A DNA stretch of 64,000 nucleotides from F22 sp963668535. Its GTDB lineage: Bacteria; Bacteroidota; Bacteroidia; Bacteroidales; Bacteroidaceae. Shown piece after piece: positions 1 through 8,737 of this stretch. Position 1 is the stretch's first letter, and every line of letters begins with the position of its first letter. The position numbers and the translations under genes were made by a program. The notes beneath the pieces were generated by a model. It was not told the DNA's origin. It saw only the letters and a list, made by a program, of their open reading frames with translations, and ran no database searches. The stretch spans positions 372,001 to 436,000 of the forward strand of contig OY764867.1 in assembly GCA_963668535.1 (NCBI GenBank). The letters are read 5' to 3'.

Positions 1-2279
1 GCATCAAAGATATTATTAACCCCTAAACTCACTTCAAAACAAAGCAAATCTGTCAAGTCAAAATCGTAACTTACTTTTGCCCCTAATTCAAAGAAACTAT
101 CCGTATCTACATTTTTATCAAACGTTGTATCAGAGACAGAAGCATGAGGTACAATCATCCCGCCAGTATATTTTCCATTTAAGGCAAACTGTAATTTTTT
201 GGTAGGATTGTAACTTGCTGTAAAGTATCCATACACGTCGGGTGTACGCAACATAGTCTTAGTTGCTAAGCTATTATCATCGCTCCACGATTCATATTCG
301 TCATACATACTGCGTTGTAGTGTGGCTCCAGCCTGCAATTGGAACATCTTTTGGTAAGCCAATTTTGCTTCCAAATTCACCCCCCATACTTTAGCTCCAG
401 AACCATTAGTACGTTCATTGATCAAAAACTGATCCGTCTCACCCACTTGTTCCAAAATAAAGACATCATCCAACATCGTATAGAAACAGTCTATCATCCA
501 GTTGGCTTGCCAATCGCCAAAACGGTGATACACATCAGCACTTAAACTAAGCGAGCGAGACTTTTCTTCTTTCAAGTTTGGATCCAACTTGATGATACTT
601 ACACGTTCACTCACATTACCAATATGCAAGTCCTCATCAAATGCTTGAGGTGCTCGGAAACCCTCACTATATCCAAGACGTAGATTGACGTTCTCTGTTG
701 GGTTATAGCGGAAATTTACACGTGGACTCACGATAGCATGGTCAATCATTCTGTGTTTATCTACACGAGCACCAAGTAAGATACTAAAGTACTTATTTTT
801 CCATTCGTTTTGCAAGAAGCCACTTCCCACATTAACTGTTTGCTCTAAGTGGTGATCATAAGAATAGCTCTCATCTTTCAACGATTCGTAACTATACTCG
901 GCACCAACAGTCAATTGTGCAGGCATAAACAAACACTTGTCCATTGAATAGTTGAACTGTCCACCCATCAATGCATTCAAACCGTGCGTATGTCCATATC
1001 CACCATAGTAGCTATCTCTATCTGTATTTTGCGCTGATGCGTACAAGCTAGCACTATACTTTTCATCTGGAGAAAAAATATCAAATGTCAATCCACCCCC
1101 ATCAATAGAGTGGTGAATCTCTTCGGTCAAATCAGTCATATAAGCAGGCAAGTGTAAAGCCGTGCTTCCTCCACGTCTATGCTCCTGCAAATGGTGATAC
1201 TCCGCAGTCAACTTAGTATAATCACTTGTTTTTAGGAAACTTCTAAAACCAACAGTTTGCGATTTCAACATAGGAACTTCCGTATATTTATCTCCATCAT
1301 AATCGAATCCCGAACGGTGGCGATTCTGCCCAAAGATATATACCCCAGCCTTGTGGTCATCTGTCACCAAAGACAAATTCAATGAGGTTTGATTATCATA
1401 CGTATCACTATCTCCGATATTGGTTATGGTGTGAGACAATGACCCAGAATTGCGTGTGGGCTCTTTGGTAATGATGTTAATGGTACCTGCAATAGCAGAA
1501 GAACCAAACAAAGCCGATGCACCACCTCGCATCACCTCGACACGTTCTATCATTGTAGCAGGTATCTGCTCTAGTCCATAGACGCCAGTCAAAGCACTAA
1601 AGATAGAACGCGAATCCATAAGAATCTGCGTGTAAGGTCCCTCAAGCCCATTGATACGTACCTGTGTAAATCCACAGTTTTGACAATCATTTTCAATACG
1701 TACACCGGGTTGAAAATTCAACCCCTCCGCCAATGTTGGCGAGTTTGTCACATCAAATGTTTCCAAAGATACCACATTGACCAATGCGGGTGCCAAGCGA
1801 CGTTTAGTCACATTACGATTGGCCGATACCACGACACCATCTAGTGAGATGGCATCTTCTTGAATACGCATCTTAAGATTTAGCGTATTCCCCTTCTTTA
1901 AGACAACAGGTACTTCAAGCGTTTTATATCCCACGCATGTCACAATAACAGTTGCCTTCCCTTCTGGAAGATTTTTCATAAAGAAGTGCCCAGTACCATC
2001 AGTCATCACAGCGATAGTTGTTCCCTTAAGTCCCACGCTAACATACGACAAGTGCTCACCAGTTTTATCGTCCACCACATGTCCCACGATATTGGCATCT
2101 GTCTTTCGGTATCCCTCCAGCTCATTAATATCATCTGGCAGGGATGAAACCACCTGTACCTGAGTACTTTTTCTATCATTATCTGCGATTATTTCATTCT
2201 TTGGTGAAGAGGTATATGCAGACATAGGCAAAACAACCACACTTCCTAATAGAAGCGCAGCAATAAAAGATTTGTTCAT
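1..2279 (-). CDS. TonB-dependent outer-membrane receptor, C-terminus cut by window start
   Basis: About 759 residues are visible, reading from an ATG at 2279 off the left edge. The N-terminus (MNKSFIAALLLGSVVV) is a Sec signal. A carboxypeptidase-regulatory-like beta domain follows (IVGHVVDDKTGEHLSYVSV, about residues 63-140), then a TonB plug containing NDCQNCGFTQVRINGLEGPY and RVEVMRGGASALFGSSAIAG, then a long beta-barrel. The family takes up chelated metals, cofactors or oligosaccharides across the outer membrane using TonB energy. The CQNC plug motif and the His-rich protein just upstream suggest a metal, heme or cofactor substrate rather than a glycan, and no SusD partner lies next to it. 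Substrate assignment is inference. A hairpin in the 69-bp gap upstream may modulate its expression within the operon. Confidence 0.93.
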   Translation of the reverse strand, partial: MNKSFIAALLLGSVVVLPMSAYTSSPKNEIIADNDRKSTQVQVVSSLPDDINELEGYRKTDANIVGHVVDDKTGEHLSYVSVGLKGTTIAVMTDGTGHFFMKNLPEGKATVIVTCVGYKTLEVPVVLKKGNTLNLKMRIQEDAISLDGVVVSANRNVTKRRLAPALVNVVSLETFDVTNSPTLAEGLNFQPGVRIENDCQNCGFTQVRINGLEGPYTQILMDSRSIFSALTGVYGLEQIPATMIERVEVMRGGASALFGSSAIAGTINIITKEPTRNSGSLSHTITNIGDSDTYDNQTSLNLSLVTDDHKAGVYIFGQNRHRSGFDYDGDKYTEVPMLKSQTVGFRSFLKTSDYTKLTAEYHHLQEHRRGGSTALHLPAYMTDLTEEIHHSIDGGGLTFDIFSPDEKYSASLYASAQNTDRDSYYGGYGHTHGLNALMGGQFNYSMDKCLFMPAQLTVGAEYSYESLKDESYSYDHHLEQTVNVGSGFLQNEWKNKYFSILLGARVDKHRMIDHAIVSPRVNFRYNPTENVNLRLGYSEGFRAPQAFDEDLHIGNVSERVSIIKLDPNLKEEKSRSLSLSADVYHRFGDWQANWMIDCFYTMLDDVFILEQVGETDQFLINERTNGSGAKVWGVNLEAKLAYQKMFQLQAGATLQRSMYDEYESWSDDNSLATKTMLRTPDVYGYFTASYNPTKKLQFALNGKYTGGMIVPHASVSDTTFDKNVDTDSFFELGAKVSYDFDLTDLLCFEVSLGVNNIFD

Positions 2280-2310
2280 TATTGATTAAAATTTTGTTTG
2301 GGTATAATTT

Positions 2311-2339
2311 GAGGAGAGATGCTCACCTAGCATCTCCTC
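2311..2339 (-). terminator. Intergenic hairpin between His-rich gene and TonB receptor
   Basis: Arms GAGGAGAGATGCT and AGCATCTCCTC pair with a two-base bulge around a CACCT loop. The hairpin lies between the stop of the small gene and the receptor start. The bases that follow on the minus strand (TCAAATTATACCC) are not a strong U-tract, so it may be an attenuator or an mRNA-processing stem rather than a full terminator. Confidence 0.45.
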
Positions 2340-2348
2340 ACGGACTTA

Positions 2349-2762
2349 TTATACCGCAAGTGGAGGGCCACGCAAACCACCCGTGAATGGTGGATCCACT
2401 GTGTGAGTAGGCACTTGTATATCGACATACAAAACTGGTACAGTACAAATCACAGGTACCTCTACTGTCCATACACTTGGTAACTCAGCACTAACAAAAT
2501 GAGAGATAAGATCAATCAATACAATAGCCTCTTTGCTATGTGTATGATGAGCGGATGATTTCTTCTGAGAAGCGTGTTTATTTTTTGCTCCTATAAAGCC
2601 TTTATCGGCATCTTTTTTCCAGAAAGCATAAGGATGAGAGTGCACAATCGTAACCCCATTCACCACATGTGTATGGGTGAAACAACTAATCATTAACAAA
2701 TAGCTAACGAAAAGCGTTACAAGCATTTGAGCGATGCGTTTAGTATGATTATGAACTTTCAT
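2349..2762 (-). CDS. Small His-rich exported/membrane protein, unknown function
   Basis: 137 aa from the ATG at 2762. A longer reading from 2873 is possible, but a TAnnTTTG promoter element sits directly before the internal ATG, which favours the shorter form. A hydrophobic segment (about residues 9-28, ending LLMISC, a possible weak lipobox) is followed by a His-rich stretch (FTHTHVVNGVTIVHSHPY), a Lys/His linker (SSAHHTHSKE), a second hydrophobic region and a Pro-rich end, GLRGPP. No catalytic family is recognised. Its position immediately before a TonB receptor and the clustered histidines suggest a periplasmic metal-binding accessory; that is inference. Confidence 0.7.
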   Translation of the reverse strand: MKVHNHTKRIAQMLVTLFVSYLLMISCFTHTHVVNGVTIVHSHPYAFWKKDADKGFIGAKNKHASQKKSSAHHTHSKEAIVLIDLISHFVSAELPSVWTVEVPVICTVPVLYVDIQVPTHTVDPPFTGGLRGPPLAV

Positions 2763-2766
2763 TGCT

Positions 2767-2774
2767 ACAAAGAT
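2767..2774 (-). promoter_or_regulatory. Promoter -7 element of the His-rich gene / TonB receptor unit
   Basis: Minus-strand TATCTTTG matches the Bacteroidota TAnnTTTG -7 consensus, with TTTGG about 17 bases further upstream as a -33 candidate. Only four bases separate the element from the ATG at 2762, so transcription would begin at or very near the start codon. Confidence 0.55.
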
Positions 2775-2900
2775 AAGGATAGTTATGAAGATACCAAACA
2801 AGAGGCAAGAGAAAGGATACCCCCCAAGTATATAATACCAAGAAAAGGGGACTGCATATGCAGTCTCCCTCATTATTTATTGCGATAAGCTTTTATCAAA

Positions 2901-3470
2901 CTATTCTTCTACTTCTTCCAAAATATAAGCATTGACAATTTCACCATAGTACATCGTATGCACATCTTTATTGGATCCATGATATAGACTGTCTACATCT
3001 TGTGGATAGAATTTATCTATGAAATCAGCAGGCATCTTACTCAAATCCTGATCTTGTTTATAGATCACTTTACATTCCAAAGTCATAGGCAATTCCGCGA
3101 TAGCTGGCACTTGTACTTGTTCCCCGTCTACCAGCGTCAAACCCAACTCAGCCAATTTATCTTCATCTCGACCACTTTTTGCTCCAAGATATCCTTTGAT
3201 TTTATTGACCGATTGTCCATCCAAAGGGATATTAACCGTAAATTCACCATGCTTTTCTAGAAGTTCATGGGTATATCGTCCCGTACGGATATACGTTACA
3301 AATAGTGGACTTTGCCACTCTACCCCGATACCTCCCCAAGAAATGGTCATAGCATTCGCTTTTCCATCTGCTTGTGTCGTTATGGTGATCCCCTTCTTAA
3401 GCTCCTTCATTATTGTATTGAAGTGCTCATACAAATCAATTGGTCGACGTTTAAACTGTTTCATAATCAT
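2901..3470 (-). CDS. Flavin reductase family protein (FMN-binding split barrel)
   Basis: 189 aa, cytoplasmic, no signal peptide. The N-terminal half (KELKKGITITTQADGKANAM, ISWGGIGVEWQSP, VTYIRTGRYTHELL) matches the flavin reductase-like FMN-binding fold seen in FMN:NAD(P)H oxidoreductases and related Bacteroidota proteins. It probably binds FMN and transfers electrons; the acceptor is unknown. ATG codons at 3470 and 3464 (residue 3) are both plausible starts. It is 138 bp upstream of the His-rich gene, which has its own promoter, so co-transcription is possible but not required. A reductase beside an outer-membrane receptor could act on an imported metal or flavin, but this is speculative. 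Confidence 0.88.
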   Translation of the reverse strand: MIMKQFKRRPIDLYEHFNTIMKELKKGITITTQADGKANAMTISWGGIGVEWQSPLFVTYIRTGRYTHELLEKHGEFTVNIPLDGQSVNKIKGYLGAKSGRDEDKLAELGLTLVDGEQVQVPAIAELPMTLECKVIYKQDQDLSKMPADFIDKFYPQDVDSLYHGSNKDVHTMYYGEIVNAYILEEVEE

Positions 3471-3569
3471 TTATTTTATTACCCACATGTTGTGAATCAC
3501 AGTATACTTTACAAAAAACATACCACTATTAAAGTTTCTCGGTCTACACATAAGGTAGCCGCAAGCCAC

Positions 3570-6092
3570 CTAATGCATATTTTTATATACGATATCAAAT
3601 ATCTTGTCTCGTACATTGATAGTAATCAACTTACGGTTCCACGGATTTGTATACACCCGATTGGACAAGAACACAAAAACCATATCATTGGTTGGATCAA
3701 CCCACGCACAAGTACCCGTAAATCCAAGATGTCCATACAAGCTACGAGGTGCAGATTTAGGCAATGGTCCATGTCCATTATAGACCACTTCAGGTCGATC
3801 AAACCCTAGTCCTCTGCGCGAGATGCTGCTACGCATATTCGAGAATAGAGATATGGTCGCTTTACTCAGATAACGATGTCCATCCAGTTGCCCACCATTG
3901 AGCAACATCTGGTACAAACGTCCCAAATCATGCGCTGTACTAAACAACCCCGCATTGCCCGACACCCCACCTAAGAAAGCAGCCGTCTCATCGTGCACAT
4001 AACCATGAATAAGCCCACCCCTCAACAACTTATCTTTAGCTGTAGGCACTATTTGCTTAATAGGGAAATGCTCATATGGACGATACCAAGTATGCGTCAA
4101 GCCCATCGGTATATAAAACTGGCTTTCCAAATAGTCATTCATATGCTGTCCAGTTATAGCCTCAACCATCTGCCATAAAACAATAAAGTTGATACAACTA
4201 TACTTGTAGACATGCGCATTCAATGGTTCATTAGCAATGCGATTTTTTACTGAATCCAACATCACAGGATTGGCCCAAAGATGATTGGTCACAGGAAAAG
4301 AATGCGTTGCATTTCTCTTGCCAGACACCATATTATGAGACAATTCATATCGGCGTTGCACATAACGGTGATTCCACACCTTAGTGGGATATTGCGCAGA
4401 ACAATAGCGCTGATACAACTTGCCATTATAACTCTTATGATCGATCAAGATATCCGCCACATCAATGCTTGGACGAAGCCCCGACTCATGAAACAGCAAA
4501 TCCTTGATAGTAATCTTGCCCGTATTATCATTATCCATCCACGGCAAATATTTGGCTACACGGTCCGAGAGATTAATCTTACCCTCATCATATAGCTTCA
4601 TCACCGCCAACAAAGTAGCCGATGTCTTTGTGACAGAAGCAAGATCATAAATCGCATCATCGGTAACCTTCTTTTTTCTCCTATACGTAAATGTTCCCAA
4701 GCACTTATCATACACAGGCGCCCCATGACGTAAAATAAGCAACTGACAACCAGGGAATGCCTTCTTCTTAATGCCATCCTGCAAAAGACTATCCATAGAA
4801 GTCCATGCTTCAGGATGGATATCCACAGTTGCATTCTTTATTTTAAGTTGAGCCAACTCACCTTCACTGGCCGCTTCATAAAGACGTTGAATCAACACAT
4901 GTGCCTCTTTTGAGTTGATGCGACTCTCCAATCCCATCAATGCACGCTGGGGCTTTTTATTCAATCCCAACATATACTTATAAGTCAACACCTTACGACA
5001 ACGACGTGTAATCTCCTCTTTGGACAATTCCCCCGTCTTTATCGCCAGCATCACACGCTCATACTCTTTACGTAACACCCGAGGCACCAGCAACATATCA
5101 TTGCCCGCTTGCAGAGCCCGTAGACACTTCTCACCAGCCACGCCAGCCCCCTTCATTTCGAGTGCATCAGTAAATATAAGACCTTTAAAACCCATTTCCT
5201 TTTGCAAAAGGCCAGTCACCACCTTCTTCGACATCGACGAAGGCACCCCTTTGCGAGGTTCCAAAACAGGCACTTCCAAATGCCCCACCATAATACCACT
5301 TAATCCATGGTCGATATACTCTCTAAACGGACATAATTCGATGCTATCCAACCGAGCTCGAGTAACCTTCAGTAAAGGCAACGTTTTATGTGAATCTTGG
5401 TTCGTATCGCCATGTCCAGGGAAATGCTTGGCCACCGAAATCACCCCACCATCTTCTAAACCTTTGGCATAGGCCACCACCTTATCGGCCACATTTTGAG
5501 CCTTTCTACCAAAGGAGCGTATGCCTATCACCGGATTATCAGGATTCGTATTGACATCTGCATCAGGCGCAAAATTAACCTGAATGCCCAATGCACGACA
5601 TTCACGAGCGACTTCACGACCGTATTCATAAATCAACTGATTATCCTGCACATATTCCAACTTGCCATTGCGTGGAAATAGAGGCGCTTCTTTCAGACGC
5701 ATCGCCAAGCCCCATTCCCCATCAAAAGTCATCATTAAAGGAATATCCGACATTTTTTGAGCCTGATTCATGATATCAGCCTGCACCAACATCTTTCCTC
5801 CAGTAAACAGCAATCCACCGACCTTATACTCCTTAACCACCTTACGTAACAGTCGCATACTTTTGGGATCGGTTTTTACCTCACATTTATAGATAAAGAG
5901 TTGAGTTACTCTTTCCTTTATAGACATCGTGTGTAGCGTCGAATCGACCCATGCTTGACACAATGAATCTTGCGCCGCTCTTTCTAAAAAAGTCGGCACA
6001 CGTTCTTGAGCCGATACTTGAATGCTCCCCCCTACAGTGGTCATCAATACGGTCCATCCCAATAGAGCAATAGCATATATTTTCTTCATCAT
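3570..6092 (-). CDS. GH3 beta-N-acetylhexosaminidase / beta-lactamase-family fusion
   Basis: 840 aa, exported (signal about residues 1-29, ending SVSAQ-type VSAQE). Residues about 45-380 are a GH3 domain of the NagZ type. It has KHFPGHGDT (222-230) with the downstream DSH (233-235), which in NagZ form the catalytic Asp/His loop, and FTDALEM with D309 as predicted nucleophile. Residues about 430-835 are a serine beta-lactamase/penicillin-binding domain with SVTK (S486, K489). YSC (631-633) stands at the YxN position, and a GFTGT box lies near the C-terminus. The fusion is known in Bacteroidota. A role in peptidoglycan or amino-sugar turnover is plausible, but activity of the second domain is unproven. 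It is the last gene of the operon led by the nucleotidase genes, 26 bp after the previous one. Confidence 0.9.
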   Translation of the reverse strand: MMKKIYAIALLGWTVLMTTVGGSIQVSAQERVPTFLERAAQDSLCQAWVDSTLHTMSIKERVTQLFIYKCEVKTDPKSMRLLRKVVKEYKVGGLLFTGGKMLVQADIMNQAQKMSDIPLMMTFDGEWGLAMRLKEAPLFPRNGKLEYVQDNQLIYEYGREVARECRALGIQVNFAPDADVNTNPDNPVIGIRSFGRKAQNVADKVVAYAKGLEDGGVISVAKHFPGHGDTNQDSHKTLPLLKVTRARLDSIELCPFREYIDHGLSGIMVGHLEVPVLEPRKGVPSSMSKKVVTGLLQKEMGFKGLIFTDALEMKGAGVAGEKCLRALQAGNDMLLVPRVLRKEYERVMLAIKTGELSKEEITRRCRKVLTYKYMLGLNKKPQRALMGLESRINSKEAHVLIQRLYEAASEGELAQLKIKNATVDIHPEAWTSMDSLLQDGIKKKAFPGCQLLILRHGAPVYDKCLGTFTYRRKKKVTDDAIYDLASVTKTSATLLAVMKLYDEGKINLSDRVAKYLPWMDNDNTGKITIKDLLFHESGLRPSIDVADILIDHKSYNGKLYQRYCSAQYPTKVWNHRYVQRRYELSHNMVSGKRNATHSFPVTNHLWANPVMLDSVKNRIANEPLNAHVYKYSCINFIVLWQMVEAITGQHMNDYLESQFYIPMGLTHTWYRPYEHFPIKQIVPTAKDKLLRGGLIHGYVHDETAAFLGGVSGNAGLFSTAHDLGRLYQMLLNGGQLDGHRYLSKATISLFSNMRSSISRRGLGFDRPEVVYNGHGPLPKSAPRSLYGHLGFTGTCAWVDPTNDMVFVFLSNRVYTNPWNRKLITINVRDKIFDIVYKNMH

Positions 6093-6118
6093 TCGTTGTG
6101 TTATTCATTTTATTTAGA

Positions 6119-6970
6119 CTACTGTTTTACCTGAAAAGTAAGTGTCATCTCACCGATGCTACGCCCAAGGCTGCCCATCTGACTAATAGGAATCGGGGTC
6201 CCATCCAAATTCTTGACATACTCTGGTTCCAGCATGTACGTATGCGAATGTCCTCCAAGTATTATATCAATGTCACGAGTTGCAGCAGCCAACTTCTTAT
6301 CTGTATATAATCCCAAATGGGATAAACACACCACTAAATCACATTTTTTTTGGTCATGCAACAACGTAACCATCTTTTGAGCTGTTGTTATAGGATTGCT
6401 ATACACCGCCCCCTCATAATTAGACTTTTGTATCAACCCATCAGGATTGGGCGTCAAACCAAAAACACCGATTTTCAAGCCTTTGCGTTCCAACACCACA
6501 TACGACTTGATCACATCCCTTAAGACCGTATTAGAAAAATCATAGTTGGCCGAGAGTATAGGGAAGTCGACTTTTTCAAACTGTCTCTTCATATTGTCCA
6601 TTCCCAAATCAAACTCATGATTTCCGAGAGCTGCTGCATCATAGCCAGCATCCTGCATCAACACCATACTCACTTCTCCGTAGAAGAAATTGAAATATGG
6701 AGTTCCTTGCCAAAAATCGCCCGAGTCAAACAACAATAAATCAGGATACGTCGCACGCATCTTCTTCATAAAAGTATTACGCCTTACATACCCACCTAAT
6801 CCAGGATTAGCACTGCTTGTCACATACGGTTCAATACGAGAATGCGAATCATTGGTATAAAAGATATGCAATTGTTTATTCTGCCCATGTACCGAAATAC
6901 ACATGGACGCAACAAAAGCCAACAATACAATAGAGTATGTACGTAATATATGGAGACGTGCTGTTATCAT
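6119..6970 (-). CDS. Metallophosphatase, UshA-like 5'-nucleotidase catalytic half (copy 2)
   Basis: 283 aa with an N-terminal signal peptide. The calcineurin-like dimetal motifs are all present: YTNDSHSR, DSGDFWQGTPYF, LGNHEFD, SHLG and GGHSHTY. It ends at the point where the substrate-binding domain of a normal approximately 550-aa UshA would begin, and that domain is supplied by the gene 5 bp upstream. Predicted periplasmic 5'-nucleotidase or phosphoesterase acting on extracellular nucleotides. It is clearly paralogous to the protein at 7852-8703; both share MLQDAGYDA/MQEAGYDA, LGNHEFD and a final QMGSLGRS/QMGKMGAS segment. Confidence 0.92.
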   Translation of the reverse strand: MITARLHILRTYSIVLLAFVASMCISVHGQNKQLHIFYTNDSHSRIEPYVTSSANPGLGGYVRRNTFMKKMRATYPDLLLFDSGDFWQGTPYFNFFYGEVSMVLMQDAGYDAAALGNHEFDLGMDNMKRQFEKVDFPILSANYDFSNTVLRDVIKSYVVLERKGLKIGVFGLTPNPDGLIQKSNYEGAVYSNPITTAQKMVTLLHDQKKCDLVVCLSHLGLYTDKKLAAATRDIDIILGGHSHTYMLEPEYVKNLDGTPIPISQMGSLGRSIGEMTLTFQVKQ

Positions 6971-6975
6971 GATTT

Positions 6976-7842
6976 TTAATTTATTTGTTTGATACGACCT
7001 TCCACCTGAGCCGTAATTTTCTGCCCAGCCTTCGTTTTATTCTGAATGTAATCTATCATCAATTGACGAAGCGTCAAAGACGAGAATGCATCTACATTTT
7101 CGGCCTTTGTCAAAGCCGTCATGCCACTATTTCCTTCTACCAAGTAATCAATAGTAGCTACAGAATACATTTTTTGACTATCAATAGCTTGTCCACCTAC
7201 CGTAGCCGACACCAGATTGCGTCTACTATCCATCTGAATGACACAGTTACTCACCCCCGCCCCATTCGTAGATGTTATATTCCGCATAAGTTCCATCAAA
7301 ACACTCCCTTTAAGTGTCACGACACATAGAGAATTTTCAAAAGGAAAGATTTCATACACCTTTCTACTAGTGATATTACCCGCATATAAGTTGGAACGCA
7401 ACCCTCCTCGATTGACCAGTCCCATATCTGCTGGTTTCCCGAGCGCCACCTCTCCAGCTTCGCGTAGCACATCAGCAACAAGATTGCTCAGAGGAGATTC
7501 TGGCGCCTCACGCGTCAAAGTTGTCGAAGCATATCCAATGACTTCGTCCATCTTCTTGGCAATTTCCTCCTTATATGGTTGTAATAAACTAATGGTCGTT
7601 TGGTCGGCATTGCTTTCCAAACTTACATCCATTGCATGCACTTTATTACTGATACCAATGAGACTATACTGTACAGTAGCCTCCCCACCTCCTTCGTCGG
7701 AGTCATCCCCCGCATCAGGAATCGAATCGGTGATAGCCTCATCATCAGTAAATGTATTTTCTTTGGTAGTACTACATCCTATAAGTACTCCAGAAAGAGC
7801 GATGCACACAATCACACCGTATCCTACAACCCTTCTCGTCAT
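6976..7842 (-). CDS. 5'-nucleotidase C-terminal domain lipoprotein (copy 2)
   Basis: 288 aa. The signal ends in a lipobox (LSGVLIGCS), so it is likely membrane-anchored. An acidic low-complexity linker (DDSDEGGGEA, about residues 46-55) precedes the 5_nucleotid_C domain. Diagnostic segments are SPLSNLVADVLREAG, MGLVNRGGLRSNLYAG, IFPFENSLCVVTLKG and TIDYLVEGNSGMTAL, which in UshA form the substrate-binding and hinge region. It lacks the metal site and must work with the catalytic half encoded 5 bp downstream. The acidic linker is absent from the other copy. Confidence 0.9.
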   Translation of the reverse strand: MTRRVVGYGVIVCIALSGVLIGCSTTKENTFTDDEAITDSIPDAGDDSDEGGGEATVQYSLIGISNKVHAMDVSLESNADQTTISLLQPYKEEIAKKMDEVIGYASTTLTREAPESPLSNLVADVLREAGEVALGKPADMGLVNRGGLRSNLYAGNITSRKVYEIFPFENSLCVVTLKGSVLMELMRNITSTNGAGVSNCVIQMDSRRNLVSATVGGQAIDSQKMYSVATIDYLVEGNSGMTALTKAENVDAFSSLTLRQLMIDYIQNKTKAGQKITAQVEGRIKQIN

Positions 7843-7851
7843 ATGCTTGTT

Positions 7852-8703
7852 TTATTCTTTATCCAATGTTACAGTTATTGTACCAACAGAAGCCCCCATT
7901 TTACCCATTTGAGAAACAGGAATCTCTACTCCATCTTTATTTTTCACTAAAACTGGTTTAGCTAAAAACGTATGTGAATGTCCACCTAATACAAGGTCAA
8001 TGCCATTCGTTTCGTGTACCAACTTCTTATCCCCCATCACGTTGGGGTCATTAAATCCCAAGTGAGATAGACAAACCACCATATCACACTGCCCTGCGTG
8101 ACGTAGAAAATCGGCTGTTTCTTGTGCCACCTTAATAGGATCTATATAGCGCACTCCTTTATACTTAGACTTTTGAATCAATCCATCAGGATTTGGAGCC
8201 AAAGCAAAGACACCAATTTTTAGTTCCTTACGTTTCAAAATAATATACGGTTTCACCACACCCTCCAAGACAGTACCAGTAAAATCATAGTTGGCACACA
8301 ACAAAGGGATATTCACTTTGGCAAACTGTTCCTTAATATTCTCCAGACCAAAGTCAAATTCATGATTCCCCAAAGCCACGGCATCATAGCCTGCTTCCTG
8401 CATCAATTTGAGTTCCACTTCTCCTTTAAATATATTGAAATAAGGCGTTCCCTGCCAATAATCACCCGAGTCGAACAACAACAAATCAGGATACTGCGCA
8501 CGCATCTTTTTGATAAAAGTATTGCGTCGCACATAGCCAGCCCTATCAGCCAATTTTGGAGCATCTTTAGGCGTTGGTTCTATACGTGAATGCGTATCAT
8601 TGGTATGGAAAATATGCAACTGTACCTCTTGAGCCTCCAATGAAAAAGAAGTCAATACAAGCACCATTGCCAAGACAGAACGAATATATACTGTGCGTAT
8701 CAT
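7852..8703 (-). CDS. Metallophosphatase, UshA-like 5'-nucleotidase catalytic half (copy 1)
   Basis: 283 aa with a signal peptide ending SLEAQE. It has a full set of calcineurin-like metallophosphatase motifs: HTNDTHSR, DSGDYWQGTPYF, LGNHEFDFG, CLSHLGF and LGGHSHTF. Predicted periplasmic. It is the catalytic half of a split UshA; its binding half is the gene ending 34 bp upstream at 8738. It is followed after 9 bp by the second pair, so the four genes read as a tandem duplication of a two-gene unit. Both catalytic sites look intact, so the copies may have different substrate preferences. Confidence 0.92.
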   Translation of the reverse strand: MIRTVYIRSVLAMVLVLTSFSLEAQEVQLHIFHTNDTHSRIEPTPKDAPKLADRAGYVRRNTFIKKMRAQYPDLLLFDSGDYWQGTPYFNIFKGEVELKLMQEAGYDAVALGNHEFDFGLENIKEQFAKVNIPLLCANYDFTGTVLEGVVKPYIILKRKELKIGVFALAPNPDGLIQKSKYKGVRYIDPIKVAQETADFLRHAGQCDMVVCLSHLGFNDPNVMGDKKLVHETNGIDLVLGGHSHTFLAKPVLVKNKDGVEIPVSQMGKMGASVGTITVTLDKE

Positions 8704-8737
8704 AAGTTTATTTTTTATATGTCAATTATTCAAAGAG

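Noticed and set aside
3312..3809. 165-codon plus-strand frame overlapping two minus-strand genes
   Set aside because: Shadow frame; it overlaps the flavin reductase and GH3 genes, both of which have clear domain matches.
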